DNA from: Pseudomonas azotoformans
Lineage (GTDB): Bacteria > Pseudomonadota > Gammaproteobacteria > Pseudomonadales > Pseudomonadaceae
Reading direction: 5' to 3'
Length of the DNA stretch: 64,000 nt
Assembly (NCBI RefSeq): GCF_001579805.1
Contig: NZ_CP014546.1
Coordinates: 2,976,001-3,040,000 of the forward strand
How positions within the stretch are numbered: position 1 is the first letter of the stretch; each line of letters opens with the position of its first letter. Shown here piece by piece: positions 26,881 to 36,018 of the stretch. The notes beneath the pieces are model-generated. The model made no database searches. It was not told where the DNA came from and saw only the letters and a program-made list of their open reading frames with translations. Both the position numbers and the translations under genes were made by a program.

Positions 26881-27023
26881 ACCCCTTGCTGTTTCACGTT
26901 TTTTTGTTACAAAGGCAACTATAAGAAGGCGCTGAACGAAACGATGTAACTTTAATGTTCTGTAAGCGTCTGTTTAACGGGTCATCCAGACCCCCGTTTC
27001 TTTTCTCATTTTGTGGATATCTC

Positions 27024-28169
27024 ATGTTATCGAACAAGTCCTTGGCACTGGCGCTATGCCTCACTATTACCGGCTGCGCACAAACTCCACAAAATGATGC
27101 CGAAGGCGGGCATTGGTGGTCATTTGGATCTGATAAGGCCGCCACCAAGGATGCAGTGACCCAAACCGATGCCAAGCCGGACGCTAAACCGGACGCCAAG
27201 CCCGCTGCCGGCGCCAAGCCTGCCGCCCCGGTAGCCGCTGCTGCCGCTCCCGCTCCAGCCGCCAAGGCTGACACCGGTTCCAGCTGGTGGCCGTTCTCTT
27301 CCAAGAGCGCCGACGAAAAGGCCGCCGATGCCAAGGCCGACCTGAAAGCCGACCTCAAGGCCGCCGAGCCAGCCCCTGCCGCTGCCCCAGCTGTCGCCAA
27401 GAACGACACCGAAACCAAATGGTGGTGGCCGTTCGAAAGCAAACCCAAGCCGTTGGCCAAGGTCGACGTGACCAACGTGCCGATGCCGGATCCAAAAATC
27501 ACCCAGGCCTGGCTGGACGACTATGAGCCGCGCCTGCGCGCCGCCATCAAGGACAGCAACCTGCAACTGGAACGTCGCGACAACGTGCTCGTCGTGATTG
27601 CCCCGGTAGACGGTTCCTACAACCCGAAACGCCCAGCCATGTTGCTGCCGGTCACTCTCGGTCCGTTCACCCGTGTTGCCAAGGCCGTTGAAGCCGATCC
27701 GAAGACCGCCGTACTGGTGCTGGGCCACGTTGATGCCACCGGCACCGCCCCGGCCAGCCAGGCGTTGTCCAAGGAACGCGCACAATCCATCGCTTCGATC
27801 TTCAGCCTCAGCGGTCTGAAGCAGGACCGCCTGATGCTGCGTGGCATGGGCGACCTGATGCCACGTGCCGCCAACGACAGCACTCAGGGCCGAGCGCTGA
27901 ACCGTCGCATGGAGATCATGTTCACCCAGCGCACCACCATGTTGGCGCTGCTGAGCAAGTATCAATCGGGCAAAACCCCGCCTGCCGCTGAAATGGTTGC
28001 TGTGCAGGCCGCTCCAGCGCCAGTAGCAGCACCTGCTGCGAAGAAAGCCGCAGCGAAAAAAGCCCCGGCCGCCAAGAAAGCCGCCGCCAAGCCCGCCGCT
28101 AAAAAAGCGCCAGCCAAGCCTGCTGCCAAAAAAGCTGCACCGGCTGCCAACGACCAGGCGAAAAACTGA
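27024..28169 (+). CDS. OmpA-domain lipoprotein with WW repeats and cationic H1-like tail
   Basis: The start MLSNKSLALALCLTITGC (lipobox ITGC) gives 381 aa. Residues ~25-155 are low-complexity Ala/Lys/Asp/Pro spacers carrying three aromatic repeats: HWWSFGS, SWWPFSS and KWWWPFES. Residues ~165-310 resemble an OmpA peptidoglycan-binding domain (VLVLGHVDATGTAPASQALSKERAQSI, ALNRRMEIMF), with Ala/Val changes in the usual GHTD motif. The last ~55 residues are AAKKAAAKKAPAAKK-type repeats like AlgP and histone H1. A lipoprotein with a DNA- or polyanion-like binding tail is unusual; the tail may bind LPS, peptidoglycan or exopolysaccharide. It lies 27 bases before pdxH on the same strand. Confidence 0.85.
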   Translation: MLSNKSLALALCLTITGCAQTPQNDAEGGHWWSFGSDKAATKDAVTQTDAKPDAKPDAKPAAGAKPAAPVAAAAAPAPAAKADTGSSWWPFSSKSADEKAADAKADLKADLKAAEPAPAAAPAVAKNDTETKWWWPFESKPKPLAKVDVTNVPMPDPKITQAWLDDYEPRLRAAIKDSNLQLERRDNVLVVIAPVDGSYNPKRPAMLLPVTLGPFTRVAKAVEADPKTAVLVLGHVDATGTAPASQALSKERAQSIASIFSLSGLKQDRLMLRGMGDLMPRAANDSTQGRALNRRMEIMFTQRTTMLALLSKYQSGKTPPAAEMVAVQAAPAPVAAPAAKKAAAKKAPAAKKAAAKPAAKKAPAKPAAKKAAPAANDQAKN

Positions 28170-28196
28170 TCCGCTGAACCAGAAGGATAAAGCCGC

Positions 28197-28844
28197 ATGA
28201 CCCAGGCACTGGCCGATATGCGCCGTGACTACACACGGGATGGTTTGAGCGAGGCCCAGGCCCCGAGCGAGCCGTTTGCCTTGTTCCACCAGTGGTTTGC
28301 CGACGCGGTGAAAACCGAGCAGCCACCGGTGGAGGCCAATGCCATGACCTTGGCCACGGTCGACCAGGACGGTCGCCCTCACTGCCGCATCCTGTTGCTC
28401 AAGGGCCTGGACGCGCAGGGCTTTACCTTCTTCACCAACTATCAGAGTGCCAAGGGCCAACAGCTTGCGGCGCGGCCGTTCGCGGCCATGACCTTCTTCT
28501 GGCCGACCCTGGAGCGCCAAGTGCGCATCGAGGGGCGGGTGGTCAAGGTCACGGCTCAAGAGTCGGACGCTTATTATCAGGTCCGCCCGCTGGGCAGCCG
28601 CCTGGGCGCCTGGGCGTCTCCGCAGAGCCAGGTCATTCGTGACCGCGAGGAACTGCACGACTTGCTCAAGGCCACCGAACAGCGTTTCAGCGACACCCAG
28701 CCCGACTGCCCCGAGCATTGGGGTGGCTATCGCTTGCTGCCGGAGCGCATCGAGTTCTGGCAAGGTCGTGCCAGCCGCTTGCACGACCGCCTGAACTATC
28801 GCCTGCAAGGGGCCGATTGGACCCGCGAGCGCTTGGCGCCCTGA
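28197..28844 (+). CDS. pdxH: Pyridoxamine 5'-phosphate oxidase
   Basis: A 215-aa FMN enzyme that makes pyridoxal 5'-phosphate from the pyridoxine and pyridoxamine phosphates. FMN- and substrate-binding stretches are seen: [50 protein letters not shown] and [27 protein letters not shown] follows, and the C-terminal signature [14 protein letters not shown] is intact. AAGGATAA precedes the ATG. It is probably cotranscribed with the preceding OmpA lipoprotein gene. Confidence 0.97.
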   Translation: MTQALADMRRDYTRDGLSEAQAPSEPFALFHQWFADAVKTEQPPVEANAMTLATVDQDGRPHCRILLLKGLDAQGFTFFTNYQSAKGQQLAARPFAAMTFFWPTLERQVRIEGRVVKVTAQESDAYYQVRPLGSRLGAWASPQSQVIRDREELHDLLKATEQRFSDTQPDCPEHWGGYRLLPERIEFWQGRASRLHDRLNYRLQGADWTRERLAP

Positions 28845-29115
28845 GCTGCACCTTTCGTCACTTCACCTGAATGTTGCCTATCACGCTGAAGTCTCTATAC
28901 CAGAGGCTTCGGGCGTGTAGTGCTGTGTGGTGTTCCTGGCGACTGTCGCGACTACAATCAAAGTAATCCTTGAAGGGGGTACGCTACCGTTCGTCGATTT
29001 TTCTGGTGCGGTCAGTCTGTACTCAGGCTGAATGAAAGCAATTTTCTGCGGTGCTTGCCGTGACAGGCGGCAATCTGCAGCGTTTAATGACCACCTGTCC
29101 TTTGGAGTTGATGCT

Positions 29116-29580
29116 ATGCGTAAGTCCGTTTTACTGGTTGCCTGCTTTACCACGCTGTCGTTGCTGCTGGGTGGCTGCGCCTCGAGTCTGACCGGCGACT
29201 CGTACTCCCGTGACGAAGCGCGTCGTGTACAGACCGTGCGCATGGGCACCATCGAATCCCTGCGTCCTGTGAAGATCGAAGGCACCAAGACCCCAATCGG
29301 CGGCGCTGCCGGCGCAGTCATCGGCGGTGTTGGCGGCAGCGCCATCGGCGGTGGCCGTGGCAGCATCGTGACCGCCGTGATCGGCGCTGTTGCTGGCGGC
29401 CTGTTGGGTTCGGCCACCGAAGAAGGGCTGACCCGCACCCAAGGTGTGGAAATCACCGTCCGCGAAGACGACGGCAGCATGCGCGCCTACGTGCAGGCTG
29501 TGCAGGAGAATGAAATCTTCCGCATTGGTGACCGCGTGCGCATCATGACCGTTGATGGCACCAGCCGCGTTACTCGCTAA
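29116..29580 (+). CDS. Glycine-zipper outer-membrane lipoprotein (SlyB/PcP family)
   Basis: A 154-aa lipoprotein starting MRKSVLLVACFTTLSLLLGGC (lipobox LLGGC, Cys21). A glycine-zipper hairpin at residues ~60-105 (GGAAGAVIGGVGGSAIGGGRGSIVTAVIGAVAGGLLGS) can insert in the membrane. A C-terminal SH3-like part follows (VEITVREDDGSMRAYVQ, EIFRIGDRVRIM). This is the plan of SlyB/Pcp lipoproteins, which stabilise the outer membrane and in enterics answer to PhoPQ. It is transcribed alone, with a good terminator. The 270-base region upstream holds no other gene; TTGCCT (28874) and TATACC (28896), spaced 16 bases apart, might be a promoter. Confidence 0.88.
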   Translation: MRKSVLLVACFTTLSLLLGGCASSLTGDSYSRDEARRVQTVRMGTIESLRPVKIEGTKTPIGGAAGAVIGGVGGSAIGGGRGSIVTAVIGAVAGGLLGSATEEGLTRTQGVEITVREDDGSMRAYVQAVQENEIFRIGDRVRIMTVDGTSRVTR

Positions 29581-29601
29581 GCGCGGGTTGTAGAAACACA
29601 A

Positions 29602-29632
29602 AACTCCAACCGGGTGACTGGTTGGGGTTTTT
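29602..29632 (+). terminator. Rho-independent terminator of the glycine-zipper lipoprotein gene
   Basis: AACTCCAACC pairs with GGTTGGGGTT (one G-T wobble) around an 8-base loop, followed by TTTTTGGTTTT. Confidence 0.85.
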
Positions 29633-29686
29633 GGTTTTCTGAGCGGGCATTTTTAGGTGGCGGCCGGGCTAAATGCAAAAACGCAG

Positions 29687-29725
29687 GCAATAAAAAACCG
29701 CCTTAGTAGGGCGGTTTTTTATTGC
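29687..29725. terminator. Strong bidirectional terminator
   Basis: GCAATAAAAAACCGCC and GGCGGTTTTTTATTGC are perfect 16-base inverted repeats with a 7-base loop, giving T-runs on both strands. It isolates the lipoprotein gene from the 30-kb small-gene region. Confidence 0.9.
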
Positions 29726-29752
29726 ATATCCAGCTAGCAGCTGGGGATGCGA

Positions 29753-29774
29753 CTCAAAGATGCATTGACCTGCA
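29753..29774 (+). repeat. 22-bp direct repeat, copy 1
   Basis: CTCAAAGATGCATTGACC followed by TGCA; an identical copy lies at 30039-30060. The 264 bases between the copies hold no gene I can recognise. They contain pairs of short inverted repeats, including CACGG...CCGTG near 29986-30005 and GCCGGG...CCCGGC around 29951-30034. Confidence 0.8.
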
Positions 29775-30038
29775 GCCCGATATTACCCCTGGTCATACTG
29801 TCATGCAAGGTTGGGAGATGGACCACGAGCGCAGCAAAAACTTGCAATAGATCTCACAAGAGTACTGGATATTTGATCGCTGTTCGTCACACCTTCATTT
29901 GGGATATCCGTTAGGCTCTTCCCTGTTCTACGTTTGTTGCTTTTAGGTGAGCCGGGCACGCGCGCGAATTCTTGGACTGACCGCCACGGGCTAGTAATCC
30001 GTGCCGGATTCACGCGGAAGGCCCATCAACCCGGCCGC

Positions 30039-30060
30039 CTCAAAGATGCATTGACCTGCA
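30039..30060 (+). repeat. 22-bp direct repeat, copy 2
   Basis: Identical to 29753-29774. It contains TTGACC, which could serve as a -35 element, and lies 62 bases before the 32-codon ORF at 30122. A convincing -10 is not seen at the right distance. Confidence 0.8.
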
Positions 30061-30121
30061 TCCAAAGGCCACGTGTTCCGGTAAGTGTGCTGGAGGTAGG
30101 CCCAACGTAAGGGGGCCGAGT

Positions 30122-30220
30122 ATGTCGAAGTTTGCACGACGTATGTGGAACCTCGTAGTGAACTGTCTGCGTGCTTATCACGTATGGAAGTTCCTGCGAG
30201 ACAGCTTCGATGACCTGTAA
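30122..30220 (+). CDS. Unnamed 32-aa amphipathic/membrane-active small protein
   Basis: ATG is 6 bases after a strong AAGGGGG ribosome site and opens a 32-codon frame, MSKFARRMWNLVVNCLRAYH then VWKFLRDSFDDL. The peptide is one predicted helix: a cationic start, an aromatic/aliphatic middle (MWNLVVNCL, AYHVWKFL) and an acidic end. A perfect 11-bp-stem terminator follows 15 bases after the stop, so the unit is a complete tiny transcript. Alternatively it is a regulatory RNA with a short coding part, like PhrS of P. aeruginosa; I found no ANR box like the one that drives PhrS. I do not recognise the peptide. Confidence 0.65.
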   Translation: MSKFARRMWNLVVNCLRAYHVWKFLRDSFDDL

Positions 30221-30234
30221 GGTCTGAGAAGTGG

Positions 30235-30265
30235 AGCCGCCTCGGTCAATCCGAGGCGGCTTTTT
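30235..30265 (+). terminator. Rho-independent terminator of the 32-aa ORF
   Basis: AGCCGCCTCGG-TCAAT-CCGAGGCGGCT, an 11-bp perfect stem, then TTTTT. It also lies just after the nhaA stop of the convergent gene. Confidence 0.92.
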
Positions 30266-30283
30266 GGTTTTCGGTCTGTCAGT

Positions 30284-31471
30284 TCAACCCTGAAGCGTGG
30301 CCTTCTTACGACTCGCCATCGCCGTCACCGCATAACCAATACACGCCGCCAGAATCGATCCCGTCAAAATCCCCATCCGGTCCTCACCGGCAAACTCACT
30401 GGCACCCGGCACAAATGCCAGCGAACCGACAAACAGGCTCATGGTAAAGCCGATCCCACACAGGATCGCCACACCAAACACCTGCCCCCAGTTCGCACCG
30501 CTGGGCAGGGCGGCGAGGCCGGTCTTGATGGCCAGCCAAGTAAGGCCAAACACACCGACGGTCTTGCCGATCAGCAGGCCAGCGGCGATGCCCATGGGCA
30601 CGTGGTGGGTGAAGCTTTCCAGGCTGACGCCGGTCAGGGATACGCCGGCGTTGGCGAAGGCAAACAGCGGCAAGATGCCGTAGGCCACCCATGGGTGCAG
30701 GGCGTGTTCCAGCGTGAGCAGCGGCGAGGGCTCGGCGTTCTTGGTACGCATGGGGATGCAGAAGGCCAATGTCACGCCGGCCAGCGTTGCATGCACGCCG
30801 CTCTTGAGCACGCAGACCCACAGGATCAGTCCGATGATCAGGTAAGGCCCAAGCTTGATGACGCCCAGGCGGTTCATCGCAATCAAGGCAATCAAGCACG
30901 CACCCGCGCCTGCAAGGGCAGCGCCGGACAGGTCGGCGGAGTAGAACACCGCAATCACAATGATCGCGCCCAGGTCGTCAATGATCGCCAGGGTCATCAG
31001 GAACAGCTTCAGCGACACTGGCACGCGCTTGCCGAGCAAGGCCAGCACGCCGAGGGCGAAGGCAATGTCGGTGGCCATGGGGATCGCCCAGCCGGAGAGT
31101 GCGGCGGGGTAATCCTTGTTGATCGCCCAGTAGATCAGCGCCGGCACGACCATGCCGCCGATAGCCGCCGCGCCGGGCAGCACCACTTGCGAGGGCTTGG
31201 ACAGGTGGCCGTCGAGCAGTTCACGCTTGACCTCCAGGCCGATCAGCAGGAAGAACAGGGCCATCAGGCCGTCGTTGATCCACAGCAAGGCCGGCTTGGC
31301 GATTTTCAACGCGCCGACCTGTGCCACCACCGGTACGTCGAGAAACGCCTCGTACAGGTGCGACAAAGGTGAATTGTTGATGATCAACGCCAAGGCGGCA
31401 GCCGCGATCAACAACAGACCGCTGGCGGCTTCCAGCTGGAAGAAACGGGTAAAAGTGCTACGCAGAGGCAA
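30284..31471 (-). CDS. nhaA: Na+/H+ antiporter NhaA
   Basis: A 395-aa, ~12-span antiporter that exports Na+ or Li+ in exchange for protons. It shows the ion-binding Asp pair in [22 protein letters not shown], the other essential Asp in [18 protein letters not shown], and the family opening [27 protein letters not shown]. The pH-sensor region near residues 75-85 ([15 protein letters not shown]) is also present. It is convergent with the 32-aa ORF and divergent from the Cds1-like gene. Confidence 0.96.
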   Translation of the reverse strand: MPLRSTFTRFFQLEAASGLLLIAAAALALIINNSPLSHLYEAFLDVPVVAQVGALKIAKPALLWINDGLMALFFLLIGLEVKRELLDGHLSKPSQVVLPGAAAIGGMVVPALIYWAINKDYPAALSGWAIPMATDIAFALGVLALLGKRVPVSLKLFLMTLAIIDDLGAIIVIAVFYSADLSGAALAGAGACLIALIAMNRLGVIKLGPYLIIGLILWVCVLKSGVHATLAGVTLAFCIPMRTKNAEPSPLLTLEHALHPWVAYGILPLFAFANAGVSLTGVSLESFTHHVPMGIAAGLLIGKTVGVFGLTWLAIKTGLAALPSGANWGQVFGVAILCGIGFTMSLFVGSLAFVPGASEFAGEDRMGILTGSILAACIGYAVTAMASRKKATLQG

Positions 31472-31545
31472 GGGATGCTCTCCAATCCAGATTCAATAGG
31501 TGGGTACCCTAACCCGTACCGTTAGTTGTTAAAACAAAAGTTATA

Positions 31546-31564
31546 TTCTTATTTGTTATAAGAA
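31546..31564. promoter_or_regulatory. AT-rich dyad in the nhaA/Cds1 divergent region
   Basis: TTCTTAT and ATAAGAA are inverted around TTGTT in a markedly AT-rich patch (31530-31565) between nhaA and the cysteine-type PLP enzyme gene. It could be an operator (the gene downstream suggests a sulfur regulator such as CysB) or simply promoter DNA. No consensus match is claimed. Confidence 0.4.
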
Positions 31565-31687
31565 GCTGTTTGGCATGACGTTGCGTCTAAGCCTAGCAAT
31601 TGTGTGTCCGATTGAGTCGGTACTGTATCTGTGTGACACGTAGGAAACCCCCTAAAATCAGGGCTTACACCTTCAGAGAAACCCTCC

Positions 31688-32782
31688 ATGAGCGACCACC
31701 GTCCCTGGGCCCGCGAAGCCATTCGCATTATTGAAGCCGACTTCCAGCGCAGTGCCGACACGCACCTGATCCCGTTGCCGCTGCCGGGGTTGCCGGGTAT
31801 CGAGTTGTACTTCAAGGACGAGTCCAGCCACCCCACTGGCAGTCTCAAACACCGACTTGCCCGCTCACTGTTTCTCTACGCGCTGTGTAACGGTTGGCTC
31901 AAGCCGGGCGCGCCGGTGATCGAGGCCTCCAGCGGTTCGACGGCAATTTCCGAAGCCTACTTCGCGCGTTTGCTCGGTTTGCCGTTTATTGCGGTGATGC
32001 CGGCCACCACCTCCCAGGAAAAGATCGCGCAGATTGCCTTCTACGGCGGCAAGAGCCACTTGGTACAGGATCCCACGCAGATCTACGCCGAATCCGAACG
32101 CCTGGCGCGTGAAAGTGGCGGTCACTTCATGGACCAGTTCACCTACGCCGAACGCGCCACTGACTGGCGGGCGAACAACAATATCGCCGAGTCGATCTTC
32201 CAGCAGATGCGCTTCGAGCAGCATCCGGAACCGAGCTGGTTGATCTCCAGCCCCGGCACTGGCGGCACCACCGCGACCCTTGGTCGTTATGTGCGTTATC
32301 GCCAGCACTGCACACGCGTGTTGTGCGCCGATGCCGAGCGTTCAGTGTTCTTTGATTTCTATCAGAGTGGCGACGCCAGCTTGCGCCTGGACTGTGGTTC
32401 ACGCATCGAAGGCATTGGCCGGCCACGGGTCGAGGCGTCGTTTCTGCCCAAGGTGATCGATGCGATGGTCAAGGTGCCGGATGCACTGTCGCTGGCGGCC
32501 ATGCATTACCTGGCTGAGCGGTTGGGGCGGCGGGTCGGTGGTTCCAGCGGGACTAACCTGGTCGGCGCTCTGGTGGCGGCGCAGCAAATGAAAGCGGCGG
32601 GGGAGTCGGGTTCGATTGTGGCGATCTTGTGTGATGGCGGGGAGCGGTATGCCACGACTTACTACGATCAGGCCTGGCTCGACGCCCAGGGCTATGAATT
32701 GGCTGGGTTGATTGCGGCCGTTGCGGCCAGTGTCGAGCGGGGCGAGCCGTTGCCGGACAGCATCCTGCGCGCCAACATTTAA
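31688..32782 (+). CDS. PLP-dependent cysteine synthase-like/cysteine desulfhydrase (Cds1-like)
   Basis: A 364-aa fold-type II PLP enzyme. The cofactor Lys is in [19 protein letters not shown]; the substrate loop is [27 protein letters not shown]; the phosphate-binding glycines are in [15 protein letters not shown]. The C-terminal Ser/Gly motif near the PLP nitrogen is [12 protein letters not shown]. It resembles the Cds1 group (L-cysteine desulfhydrase releasing H2S) more than CysK/CysM, because of PTGSLKHR and the longer C-terminus. It is a single-gene unit with a clear terminator. Whether it makes or breaks cysteine needs an assay. Confidence 0.83.
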   Translation: MSDHRPWAREAIRIIEADFQRSADTHLIPLPLPGLPGIELYFKDESSHPTGSLKHRLARSLFLYALCNGWLKPGAPVIEASSGSTAISEAYFARLLGLPFIAVMPATTSQEKIAQIAFYGGKSHLVQDPTQIYAESERLARESGGHFMDQFTYAERATDWRANNNIAESIFQQMRFEQHPEPSWLISSPGTGGTTATLGRYVRYRQHCTRVLCADAERSVFFDFYQSGDASLRLDCGSRIEGIGRPRVEASFLPKVIDAMVKVPDALSLAAMHYLAERLGRRVGGSSGTNLVGALVAAQQMKAAGESGSIVAILCDGGERYATTYYDQAWLDAQGYELAGLIAAVAASVERGEPLPDSILRANI

Positions 32783-32787
32783 TCGTC

Positions 32788-32813
32788 TAGAAGCCCGGCG
32801 AGCCGGGCTTCTA
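32788..32813. terminator. Bidirectional hairpin between the convergent Cds1-like and flavoprotein genes
   Basis: TAGAAGCCCGG and CCGGGCTTCTA form a perfect 11-bp stem with a 4-base loop, between the two stop codons. Confidence 0.75.
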
Positions 32814-32825
32814 CAAGAGAATGTG

Positions 32826-34440
32826 TCAGGCCTCGATACCCAACATATCCCGCGCCAACGCCTCGGCAATCCGAATCCCATCCACGCCTGCCGACAGAAT
32901 CCCACCGGCATAACCGGCGCCTTCCCCGGCCGGGAACAGGCCTTTCACGTTCAGGCTCTGCATCGATTCGTTACGGGTGATCCGCAGCGGCGACGAAGTG
33001 CGAGTCTCAATACCCGTCAACACCGCGTCGTGCAGCGAGTAACCCTTGATCTGCTTTTCGAACGCCGGTAAGGCTTCACGGATCGCTTCGATGGCGAAGT
33101 CCGGCAAGGCCAGCGCCAAATCGCCCAGGGACACACCTGGTTTGTAGGACGGTTCCACACTGCCGATCGCCGTCGACGGCTTGCCGGCGATGAAGTCCCC
33201 CACCAGTTGTGCTGGCGCCTCGTAGTTGCTGCCGCCGAGGACGTAGGCGTGGGATTCCAGGCGTTCCTGCAGCTCGATACCCGCCAGCGGGCTACCCGGA
33301 TAATCCACCTCAGGCGTGATGCCGACCACGATGCCGGAGTTGGCATTGCGCTCATTACGCGAGTATTGGCTCATGCCGTTGGTGACCACACGGCCCGGCT
33401 CGGAAGTCGCTGCGACCACGGTGCCGCCTGGGCACATGCAGAAGCTGTAGACCGAACGGCCGTTCTTGGCGTGGTGCACCAGCTTGTAGTCGGGCCGCGC
33501 CGAGTTTCGGGTGGCCGGCGTATTTGCCCAGTCGCGCGGCGTCGATCAAGGATTGCGGGTGTTCGATACGGAAACCCACCGAGAACGGCTTGGCTTCCAT
33601 GTACACACCACGGCCATGGAGCATGCGGAACGTGTCGCGGGCGCTGTGGCCCAGCGCCAGGATCACGTGCTTGGACAGGATCTGTTCGCCGCCATCGACG
33701 ACGACGCCGTTCAACTGGCCGTCTTCGATCAGCACGTCGGTCACGCGCTGTTCGAAGCGCACTTCACCGCCGAGGGCGATGATCTGCTCGCGCATGTTCT
33801 CTACCACGCCGGTCAGGCGGAACGTACCGATGTGCGGCTTGCTGACGTAGAGGATCTCTTCCGGCGCACCGGCCTTTACGAACTCATGCAGGACTTTGCG
33901 GCCGTGGAACTTCGGGTCCTTGATCTGGCTGTACAGCTTGCCGTCGGAAAAAGTCCCGGCGCCCCCTTCACCGAACTGCACGTTGGACTCTGGGTTCAGC
34001 ACGCTTTTGCGCCACAGGCCCCAGGTGTCCTTGGTGCGCTGGCGCACTTCCTTACCGCGCTCAAGGATGATCGGCTTGAAGCCCATCTGCGCCAACAACA
34101 AGCCGGCGAAGATGCCGCACGGGCCGAAACCGACCACGATTGGACGCTCCGTGAGGCCTTCCGGCGCCTGGCCCACGACTTTGTAGCTGACATCCGGCGC
34201 CGGGTTGACGTTGCGGTCATCGGTGAACTTGAGCAGCAGGGCGGCTTCACCCTTCACGTTCAAGTCGATGGTGTAGATGAAGCACAGCTCCGAGGATTTC
34301 TTGCGGGCGTCGTAGCTACGCTTGAACAGGGTGAAATCGAGCAAGTCATCACTGGCGATGCCCAGGCGCTGCACGATGGCGGGCCGCAGGTCTTCTTCGG
34401 GATGGTCGATGGGCAGCTTGAGTTCGGTGATTCGTAACAT
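32826..34440 (-). pseudogene. NAD(P)/FAD-dependent dehydrogenase (COG2509-like), interrupted by a +1 frameshift
   Basis: Two frames together make one protein of ~537 aa. The N-terminal part (from 34440) has RPIVVGFGPCGIFAGLLLAQMG, an FAD-binding GxGxxG near residue 104, then FGEGGAGTFSDGKL and VILALGHSARDTF. After LGKYAGHPKLGAA (residue ~315) it runs out of frame. The C-terminal part continues as DYKLVHHAKNGRSVYSFCMCPGG and ends GAGYAGGILSAGVDGIRIAEAL. One extra G in the GGG at 33492-33494 explains the break. Both halves keep normal codon use and conservation, so the inactivation is very recent or a sequencing error. The family acts as predicted flavin oxidoreductases with a C-terminal Cys motif (FCMCPGG). 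Confidence 0.85.
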
Positions 34441-34546
34441 GACAGGATCCGGTAGGCGGCGGGCTCGGAGGCCGGCTGTTTTGCAAACCGGCGATTATAA
34501 GCCCCAATGGCGGTTTCCCGTCATGTTAAAACAGCACGGCGTGGCG

Positions 34547-35221
34547 TCAGTCGTCGCGCGAGCCGCCGAACGACGCACAACCGCGCTGCACCTGGCCGTT
34601 GACGCGCAGTTCGGCGCTCATGTGTTGCAGGCTGCCGCTGACCGGGTCGACGCAACGCTGCGGGGCCACCCACAATTCCACGTGTTGATTATTGGCCTCG
34701 GTCATCAGGTTGAATCGGCCGTCACCGATTTGTTCTTCCACATAAGGCACCGCCAGTGGCGGCTGGCCTTCGCGTTCCAGCACCAGGCCCTTGGCGGTGA
34801 CGTTCATCACCCAGGTCGGTTTGTGGCCGTTGGCGCGCAGAATCATGCGTTTGAAGTCGGGGTCGTTGCAGGCCGAGGTCGAGCGTTCGACGCGGTAGAG
34901 TTGTTGCAGGTCGACGCTGCCCTGGGTGCCGCTGGCGACCCCGGAGAATTTGCCGCGCAGGTCGGCAAACAACGCGCCTTGCTCGCCGGCCAGAGAAGCC
35001 GCTTCCTGCAGGATGCTGGTGCCGCCGGTGTCGTTGACCACATAGTTGCGTTTGTCGCCACACGGCTGGAACAGCAGTTTGCCGCCGACTGCCGTGAGTT
35101 CGCCCTGCATGCGGGTCAGCCCGGCGATAGAGGGCTTGGCCGGATCGTTATCGAACATCTGGCAGGCGCCAAACAGGGGAAACAAGGCAAGTAGAGCAAG
35201 GGTATGGGCGGCACGCATCAT
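34547..35221 (-). CDS. COG3650-like lipoprotein
   Basis: A 224-aa lipoprotein. Tandem ATGs follow GGAG; I take the first (MMRAAHTLALLALFPLFGACQMF, lipobox FGAC). The body has MQGELTAVGGKLLFQPCGDKRNYVVND and a second half with RMILRANGHKPTWVMNVTAKGLVLE. A C-terminal pair of Cys (PQRCVDP, QRGCASFGG) probably forms a disulfide. These look like the two halves of the YndB/COG3650 envelope-protein family, whose function is unknown. It is transcribed alone, following the flavoprotein region in the same direction. Confidence 0.72.
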   Translation of the reverse strand: MMRAAHTLALLALFPLFGACQMFDNDPAKPSIAGLTRMQGELTAVGGKLLFQPCGDKRNYVVNDTGGTSILQEAASLAGEQGALFADLRGKFSGVASGTQGSVDLQQLYRVERSTSACNDPDFKRMILRANGHKPTWVMNVTAKGLVLEREGQPPLAVPYVEEQIGDGRFNLMTEANNQHVELWVAPQRCVDPVSGSLQHMSAELRVNGQVQRGCASFGGSRDD

Positions 35222-35314
35222 CGAGTCTCCAGACAAGTGCCGCCACGTTACGCAGGCCTGCGTCGCACCACAACCCCGCCCGCGAGGTTCAGGCAATTCT
35301 GACAGGCAGCCTGA

Positions 35315-35914
35315 TCACCCCACGATAAAGGTCTGACCGGTTTGCAGGCCTTCCACGCTTTTTGCGTAGGCCAACGCCACGTCGGCACCCGACGCCGGTT
35401 TGTAGCCACGGAAATACGGCGCGTAGCTGTCCATGGCTTCCAGCAAGACCGTCGGACTCACTGCGTTGACGCGCAGCCCGCGCGGCAACTCGATCGCTGC
35501 GGCTTTGACGAAGGCATCGAGTGCGCCGTTGACCAGTGCCGCCGAGGCGCCAGTGCGGATCGGATCGCGGTTCAGAATGCCGCTGGTGAAGGTGAACGAG
35601 GCGCCATCATTAGCGTACTCGCGGCCGATCAACAGCAGGTTGACCTGGCCCATCAGCTTGTCACGCAAGCCCAGTTCGAAATCGCTTTCGCTCATCTCAC
35701 CCAGCGCTACAAAGTTCACGCTGCCTGCCGCACAGACCAGGGCATCGAACTTGCCGGTCTGTTCGAACAGCTTGCGGATCGACGCGCTGTCGCTGATATC
35801 CACTTGGAAGTCACCGCTGTTGCGGCCGATGCTGATCACGTCGTGACGCTGAGCCAGTTCCGCCTTGACTGCCGAGCCGACAGTGCCGCTGGCGCCAATC
35901 AATAGGATTTTCAT
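35315..35914 (-). CDS. Atypical short-chain dehydrogenase/reductase
   Basis: A 199-aa Rossmann protein. MKILLIGASGTVGSAV is the NAD(P)-binding loop, DISDSASIRKLFEQ the usual Asp region, and LVCAAGSVNF replaces NNAG. FTSGIL holds the catalytic Ser, but the Tyr-x-x-x-Lys pair is missing: the aligned stretch reads GASAALVNGALDAFV (Ala and Asn in place of Tyr and Lys). RVNAVSPTV is intact. It is divergent from a LysR gene, which probably regulates it. Known members of this short SDR group are annotated as dehydrogenases; without Tyr/Lys the chemistry may differ or be absent. Confidence 0.85.
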   Translation of the reverse strand: MKILLIGASGTVGSAVKAELAQRHDVISIGRNSGDFQVDISDSASIRKLFEQTGKFDALVCAAGSVNFVALGEMSESDFELGLRDKLMGQVNLLLIGREYANDGASFTFTSGILNRDPIRTGASAALVNGALDAFVKAAAIELPRGLRVNAVSPTVLLEAMDSYAPYFRGYKPASGADVALAYAKSVEGLQTGQTFIVG

Positions 35915-36018
35915 CGTGCTGTTCCTCCAGGGGGTAAGTGAGGATTCAGTCTAGTGTGGCTTTTTGGGCGGATAAACGCGCTAATAGGCAACCTTTGGTT
36001 TTCAAATGGAAACAATCC

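Noticed and set aside
27120..28808. A 562-codon open frame antisense to the OmpA lipoprotein and pdxH
   Set aside because: It runs across two well-supported genes and contains low-complexity Gly/Leu/Phe repeats only.
29775..30038. Possible tRNA, integrase attachment site or mobile element between the 22-bp repeats
   Set aside because: No cloverleaf, no T-arm consensus and no integrase or transposase is present; kept only as an unexplained repeat-bounded block.
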